Source: Chara braunii
Taxonomy: Eukaryota; Streptophyta; Charophyceae; Charales; Characeae
DNA length: 25,506 bases
Reading direction: 5' to 3'
NCBI GenBank assembly: GCA_003427395.1
Contig: BFEA01000098.1
Coordinates: 360,988-386,493, forward strand
The position numbers and the translations under genes are program-made. The notes under the pieces are model-generated. The model made no database searches and was not told where the DNA came from. It saw only the letters and a program-made list of their open reading frames with translations. Below, piece by piece: positions 12,563 through 20,673 of this stretch (position 1 is its first letter; each line of letters starts with the position of its first letter).

Positions 12563-15500
12563 GAGGAGGGGAAGGGAAGTCCTCAGGCATACGAGACACG
12601 GCAGAGTGATATAGGGCCTGATCCTAAACTCCTCAAGCCAAAGAGAGGCTCTCTTAATCCACCACTTTCCCGGATGCCTCACGAATGTACAACTTTGTGC
12701 AATCTAATGACCGCAGGGTGGGCAGGAAGCAACCGGGGGTCGGCGGCTTTACGCAAAACATCGGGTCCGATGGTCCATCGAGTTCGGGGCATTTTCGTGC
12801 TCTTTGCTCATGTTCTTTCACCAAAAAAAGGGGGAAATATCAGACGCATAGATTGAGTGCTGATCTATTTGACAAAAAAGAATTATTTTAAATGAAACGG
12901 AATTTTCTGCACAGTGAAAAATGATCTGGTGGCAAAACAACACATTTCTTGCTCTCTGCTGCTATACCCGTAGGCCCTCATCGTTGTGATGCGGTGGGCA
13001 TGGCTGGGAAAAGAAGTGTTGGTACGCTAAAGTAGCATCAGGAGCAGACTCTGAGGTGATTTAAAACACCGTTACGAATGCCACTGGGCCTCTTTTCTCC
13101 ATCATGCTCTTTTGCCCGCCCCTGGCGTTCCGAATCCTCACGTGACAAGGCCCACCGGGGGTTGCCAGCCATTTGTGTCTGGCGGCCAGGTCGCCAGCCA
13201 TTCTTGTCTGGTGGGCGGGTCGCCAGCCATTTGCTCCTGATGATTTCAAACGCCATTACATGTGGGCCTCTTTTCTCCGACGCACATTTTTGCCCGCCCC
13301 TCGCATTCCGAATCGTCACGTGACAAGGCCTATCGGGGGTTGCCAGCCATTTTTGTCTGGTGGGCGGGTGGCCAGCCATTTTTGTCTGGTAGGCCGAGCC
13401 TTCCGTTGGTTCCCCGCTGGTAGTTTTAAGCAAAAGAGGTGAGCATTTTCCCAAACCTCCCAGAAGAGGGAAATGGGACCACAGACAACTGATTCCACCG
13501 TGACAGCCGAGAAATGAACTGCACATTAGAAATAAAGAAAGAACAATTTGGTGATTCTTCATTGCCTGCGTGGGCATGGCTCCGGTTACAGATTCTGGAA
13601 ATTCACTCTTCGAGACTGTGAGCGGGGGAGGTACTCCTTCAGCTAAGAGGATTTTCAGCGTCGTTCTTTATAATCATTTGCTCACGACCATTGCCACCTA
13701 TGTTATCCTCCAGGCTTGGAAAACAGGAGCTGTCAAATGTCCCAAAAGAAAGTAGTACTTTTCCAAAAAAATCATTTGGGACAAGAGTGGGATTGGGCCC
13801 ATACTTGCTTCTCGTTGTTGTTGAATTCGTTGTTCTGCACAGGAACCCCCAGGCAACCCCAGGGTTGTAGCTCTGCGCTGTCCGGAGGGAGACTCCATTT
13901 ATTGGTGGGCAAACAAACATGGTATACTAAGTACAGCGCAGTGTAGTCCTAGCAAACATGGTGTACCAAGTATGGAACCGTCCTGAGGGTTGTACCTCTC
14001 CGTGCTATCTGAGGTGAAAGTCCATCTATTGGCGGGCAAACAAAGATACTAATAAAGAGCTGAGAGGTCTAAGCAAACTTGATACGCTAAGTATGGTGCG
14101 GTGTGATGGTCTAAGTATATACTAAGAACCTATTTAAGTATACACTAAATATACTACATACAGCAAACACGATAGGTATATTTTAAGTATGTGCTAAAAC
14201 AGTAAAATAGACTATAAGACTAGTATAAGTCTATAAGCATATTTGAGTATACACTAACATACACGAAGTACAGCAAACATGATATACTAATGTACAGGGT
14301 AGTGTGGTCAAGCAAACATGATGTATACGACTAGTATGGCACGGTGTACCAGTGCAGTGTCGTCAAGCACAGATGATGTAATCACTAAGTACATACTAAG
14401 TACAATGCAGTCTCATCAAGCACAGATGATGTAATCACTAAGTATGGTGCGGTGTGGTGCAGTGTGATCGGCCGAACACATAGCATGCCAAGCATGCCAC
14501 AGTATGGCCAAGTATGGTAGCGGGTGGTCAAGCAAAAGCCTTAGGACTGTACTTTCTCCAGACGTGAGGGAATTCGGGCGATACAGGCAACTTCAACCAT
14601 AGCTTTTGACACTGTGCGGCCTCACATGGGGTGTGCTAAGTGAGCACTAAGGCCTCATTCATGAAGTACCGCTGAGATAAGTGAGAGCATACTGACTAGG
14701 ACTTCCATGGATTTACCATCGCGCTAAGTAGTTGAGGTAGTTCACGCGTGCAGTGTGATTGACTGTCGACACACTAAGTAATTGAGGCATTCACCGCATG
14801 CAGCACTGCGACCAGCTATCAGTGTGCGAAGCACATTGTAGTACATGCTAAGTGAGTTAGACAGTGTAACCAAGTACAGACATTTTGGACTGTGGCCAAA
14901 TACCAGTGCGCTAAGGGTGTGTGTGCTAAGTGCATGTGCTGAGTGAGTGCTTGCGTGCTCGTGCTGATTGCATGCATGTGCTGAGGGTGTGTGTTAAGTG
15001 AGTTTGCTAATTGCGACTGCTAGGTGCGTGTGCTAAGTGCGTGTGTCAAGTGTGTGTGCCAAGTGCGTGTGCCAAGTGAGAATTATACTGAATGTGAGTG
15101 CTTTGTGCGAGTTCTAAGTGGGTGTGCTAAGTGTGTGTGCTAAGTACGTATGTTAAGTGCATGCACTACCTGCATGTGACGCGTCCTTGTGCTAAGTTCG
15201 TGTGCTAAGTGCTTGTGAGCAGTGCGTGTGCGCCGTGTGCAGTGCGTGTGCTAAGTGCATGTGCTAAGTGTATGCACTCTGTGCGTGTTAAGTGTGTGTG
15301 CTAAACGCGTGTGCTAAATGCGTGTGGTAAGTGGGTGTGCTAAGTGTGAGTGCTAAGTGCGTGTGCTACGTGCGTGTGAAGTGTGAGTGCTAAGTGCATG
15401 TGCAACGTGCGAGTGCTAAGTGCATGTGCAACGTGCCAGTGCTACGTGCCTGTGGTAAATGCATGTGCTGCGTGCCTGTGCTACGTGCCTGTGCTAAGTG

Positions 15501-16496
15501 CGTGTGTTAAGTGCGTGTCCACTAAGTCCGACTGCTAAGTGCGTGTGTTAAGTGCCTGTGCACTAAGTGCGTGTCCACTAAGTCCGGCTGCTAAGTGCTT
15601 GTCCACCAAGTCCGAATGCTAAGTGCTTGTACAACGTGTGTGTTATACCTGCGTGAGCTCCGATGCCAAGAAAGGGACCGTTGAGAGCATAGCCAGCCGT
15701 TAGCCAGGTGGCATTATAAAGAAACTGAGACACCTTGTGAGACGTTAACACAGATATGACACGTGGATCGTGAATGAAAAACTTACATGGAGAAGTGATG
15801 GCTGGACAGTTTGAGGGAGAAGCGCAGAGGAGAGGGCTAAGGGGCGATGGGTAATATACGTACTGGCCACTTGAGCCATACTCAGACTACGATTTTCAAG
15901 GATGTATCTCCCTGCCATTGTGTCCGCGTTCAGACTGGAAATCCTACTGCGAGCACGGTCTTACTGAGAAAGTCTCTAAAACCGGAACTGGTAACGTCAT
16001 TTCCTGTCTGATTCTGGATAGATTCTCTGCTCTGCACCGTGGATTACGAGGATCGACCGCCAGAGACAAAGCATTCGACTAGTCAGTGAGACCTTGTCCC
16101 CGGCGTGCCACAGAAAGATGACTCGGTGCGGCTGAGAGATTAAAAAATACGTTCTCTCTATTGTGGAAACAACTTGGCGACGCCAAATGCCCGTCTCCTA
16201 ACCGAGCTGATTGGAAGCGCCCATATTGTGCTTCGCTCACCAAAGCTCCTAATCGCCCTTGCCAAAGTCATGCCATTTTTGCGCGTGCACACACACACAC
16301 ACACGGTGGGTGTGAGTAAAGTCGACCGCTTTTCTCAGGGTATCGCTACTTTGGGCGATGTGGTGAGTCCTTATCCATCGGTCAAATGCAGCCTGGGCAG
16401 ACTGTCTGTCCAGGTTCAACCTCCTGATGCGTCGGTGAAAGTCCGACGAAACAGTCTGGCACAGTCGTGCTTTTTTTAAGTGTACAGCGAAAGGAC

Positions 16497-16563
<67 letters not shown>

Positions 16564-16654
16564 ACGAAGGTGATTGGAGTATCACAAACCAGCATCATTT
16601 ACTGGCGGAGGCTGCCCCTCATTCCTCACCGTTTTTTCGATCTTCCCTTTTCAT

Positions 16655-16689
<35 letters not shown>

Positions 16690-17511
16690 CAAAACAACAG
16701 TTCATTAACAATACGAGAAGGACGCCGGGGACCTCACAGTTCAACCCGGAGATATCTGACAGCATCAGCCAGCTTAGCTTACAGGTAGGAGACCTGCGGA
16801 TACTCTTGCAGTTGCAGAGTATAGCATAATAACTCAATCTACCGTTCCAGAATGACCAGTCTCGTAACTGAGCCTAAACCTGAACTCCTTGCACATTCTG
16901 ATAAATTTTGCTTCTACATTGCATACTAAGGATCTCAATTTCTGGTTTTAGCAGTAACTGTACTCCTACCCAATGGTAGGATACCTCCGTGGGCGTCCTA
17001 CACTAGCCTACTCTGGGACTAACTCGGCCCAGAGGACTACCGTCCCAATACTATTGACACTCTCCTAATGGCCCACCGCGGCCCTACAGAACCGAGTGCC
17101 CTGGTGCTGCATCTCTTTTTCGATCATTTCTCCGTCTTTTTTTTCCCTATTATAATACTGTAATTCAGGAAAGGGTGCCCCAATAGTAACATCTCATCCT
17201 TTTTCTTTCCCTTTAATCCGGACGTAGCGACGACCAATGTTCCTTGTTTAAAAGGGAAAAATTAACATAAAAAAATCCATTTCGGATATCAAGTACACCA
17301 AAAATACGTCCTTCTTCAGCTTGTATCTGATACAAAGGCGGCCATATTCAGTCCCGAAGTAGGACTTCTCAGATCACTCCCGAACCACCAACCGATCCCT
17401 CATCACCTCCCCCCTCACTCCCTGGTTCTCCCATTCTCCTTTTCTTCCCCTCTTCCTCTCGCTCTCATCCTCCTCCCCCCCACACCTCCCTCCCAAGGTT
17501 ATCAGTCGCAC

Positions 17512-17574
<63 letters not shown>

Positions 17575-19641
17575 CCCCCCCAAGGTTATCGGTCGCACGG
17601 TCTCTCTCTCCCCCAAGGTTATCGGTCGCACGGTCCTCTCTCTCTCTCTCTCTCTCTCTCCCCCCAAGGTTATCGGTCGCACGGTCCTCTCTCTCTCTCT
17701 GTCTCTCTGTGCTTCTTCCTCGTCCGTTCCATCATTCCCCGGGCGATCTGCTGCCCAATGATGGCATGATCTCCACTGCATATTCCAGAAAAAGCAGCAC
17801 TCGCGCGTCTGCCAGGCATCCTGATCATTCCCCACCCTAAAAGAAAGGTCCCGATCAGCAACAAGCGCAATACCCTCGTGACGAATGATGGGCGCAATGG
17901 CACCACCTTCACTGGAAGTACTCTTTTTCCTCCCTTTTTTTTTTTTTCCCCTCCCTGGTTTTCTGGTGAGAAGCTTCTTCCTTCATTTTTTCCCCCTTTT
18001 TTTTTTCCCTTTCCGTCCCCTAATCATCGGTTCATGTTAATTCCAAAGCAAAAACAAGAAAGTCTGTTAAAATTCCCTTCTCATTCCGGACCCCGTTTGG
18101 GATATTCGGTATCCCTCGACATCCTTTTCCCTTTTTTTTTCCCCCCGCGGGGGGGGGGGGAATGGAAGTCATCCCTCGACTTGCTTTTGCCGTACTTTGC
18201 TGAAGCCGCGCGCTCTGATCTTTCTGATATTTCCTTTGATTTCACGAATTTCCTTCCCTTTTTTTTTTCCCCCCCTAGCTCTCGCATGTCGCTTTCTTCA
18301 ATCCTTTTTCTTTTTTCCTTTTTTTTCAATTTGGACCATTTCTCGATTTATGCGTGTCATTCTTGCGCAGAGAGAATGTTCTTCTCTGCATCGTTTCAAT
18401 TTTAACGGATGTCCCGAAGGACTAAGGATTTCGTTTTGCTTTCCCTTGCTATCGTCGTTTGGCTTTTCCACCACCGACAGATGCATCTCATCCAGTCTGA
18501 TCCAGATATTATTTTAAAATTCCGGTTTCCTAATTTGTATTATTTATTTACTGTTTATAAAATTATATGCCTTTCTTTTCTTTTCTTTTTTTTTTTCTTT
18601 TTTTTTAATTATATGCCTTTTTTGGTATACTCGTTTCCTGCATGTACTAAATATATTATTTTGAAATTCCGGTTTTCTAATTTGTATTATAAATAATTAT
18701 TTACTGTTTATAAAATTATATGCCTTTTTGTTATACTCGTGTCCTGCATCTATTTACTCCTATTTCGAACTAGTCGGGTTTTTTTTTTTTACGTTTCGTC
18801 ATTAGTACATTACTATGTCCCTTCATGCACTTACAACAAAGTCCTATTCTCTATATGTGCATGTACACATATATATGGGTGGGGGCAGCCGCCGCTCAAC
18901 CTACATCCACGTGGGCGGCCTTGTACGCAAGAGGTTCTAAACAGGGGGAGTTATAAGGAAGAAGATAAAAAAGTGAATTTATTTTTTCCTGTTTTTCTTT
19001 CTTTTTTTCTTTCTTTCTTTTTTTTCAAATTTGCGCTCTGAATTTTTGTGACAATATATTTATCGTCAAACATATAAAACGGGACGTCAGTTGATGCACA
19101 AACAAAAAAGATAAAGAGTATAATGATCGATAAAAGTTCATATAGCAAATAATAATAATCAACGATACTAATCTATTAGCTATTAAAAATATTATTTCCA
19201 AAAGGGCGTTCGACGACTGCAGTGCTCTTGCTCCATGCAACAGCCAACGCTCACCGTGAGCCGTCGATTTTCCCACTACCATCTTCCCCCGAATAGAACG
19301 CACAGTCGTGACCCCAAATACAGCAATATATAATGACCATGCGTTCTATTCGGCCGAAGGCCGTATCGTGAGAAGATCACAGGCTGGGCTTTTTAGAAAA
19401 ATGCCCCCGCATCCGGTCGCCATATTGTGTGCAACCTCAGGATCAGCAAGTAGCAACAGCTCCACGAGGAACGGAAGGGTAGTAATGATACCCACGCGAC
19501 AGTTAGCCAAAATCCAGGAATGAACAAGTAAGTAATAAATAAAATTCAAAAATCCATTAATGAAAAAATAATAATAAATCAATATAATTAAGCAAAAGTC
19601 CTTGCGATGGTGGGGCTGGTGGCGTCCTTCGGGACATCCGT

Positions 19642-19673
<32 letters not shown>

Positions 19674-20419
19674 GGCCCCTGCGCAAGGATGACACGCATA
19701 AATAGAAAAATGGGCTGGTGGCGGGATGCTGCTGCAGGGCGGCCGGGGGGAAGCGGGCGGGAAGCGGGGTCGGGGGGATCCGGCTGGATCCGGGGAACAA
19801 AAGCAAAATAGCATAAAAATGCGCTCAGCCACTTCAGGCCCGGCCACATAAGGCTAGGTGAGTACGTAGCATGAACCTGGCACGTGAAGCTCGCCAAGTG
19901 AGGGCATACTCAAACTACGACCGTCCTCTACGTATCCGGCTGCAATTACGACCCGACGCAGATGAATGTGACGGCAATCAGGGCCAGAGCTTAGCAGAAA
20001 AGGTCTTGAGTGTGAGTACGCCCTGAGGTCTGGACAGAACCCTGCACGCACGCACGCACGCAGATACAAAGGCGCGTGCGCGTACACTTTCCCCTGTCTC
20101 GACAGGGCAGTAGAAATGGGCCGGCTGGTGATTCTCAGGCCAGTGTCACTGTTTTTCTTTATCTTTGTTTTACCCTCCAGTTTGTCTTGTTGTCTCCCTT
20201 GCCCTTACTATTTTCACGTCCTCAATACCCCAGTCGGAGCCCCCCTCCCTTCGCTCTTCGGAACGAGGCTGCATTCCACTATCCCAAATCACGCACCACT
20301 CTTGTGTCCACCACGCGCCCCAATCATTTACTGACCTCCCCCGAATAGAACGCACCTGGATCACCGGCGCATAGCAAGTCTCACGTCACGTACTGATCAT
20401 TTCCCGGAAACCTTATACG

Positions 20420-20484
<65 letters not shown>

Positions 20485-20485
20485 N

Positions 20486-20578
<93 letters not shown>

Positions 20579-20623
20579 TATGTGGTCACACCTGTGTGCG
20601 TGTGCACCTGAGGGTGACTCTCT

Positions 20624-20673
<50 letters not shown>

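Larger units (their letters stand above)
19286..20354. repeat. TCCCCCGAATAGAACGCAC, two direct copies and one inverted
   Basis: The 19-mer occurs at 19286-19304 and 20336-20354. Its inner 14 bases CCGAATAGAACGCA are found inverted at 19340-19353, giving a perfect 14-bp palindrome arm with 37 bases between. Confidence 0.85.

Noticed and set aside
14890-15645. CRISPR-like array
   Set aside because: The unit is only 13 bases, directly tandem with no unique spacers, and the DNA is eukaryotic.
19624-19713. A functional U6 gene
   Set aside because: No upstream sequence element, no TATA near -30, no T-run terminator and truncated 3' end; flanking direct repeats indicate an insertion.
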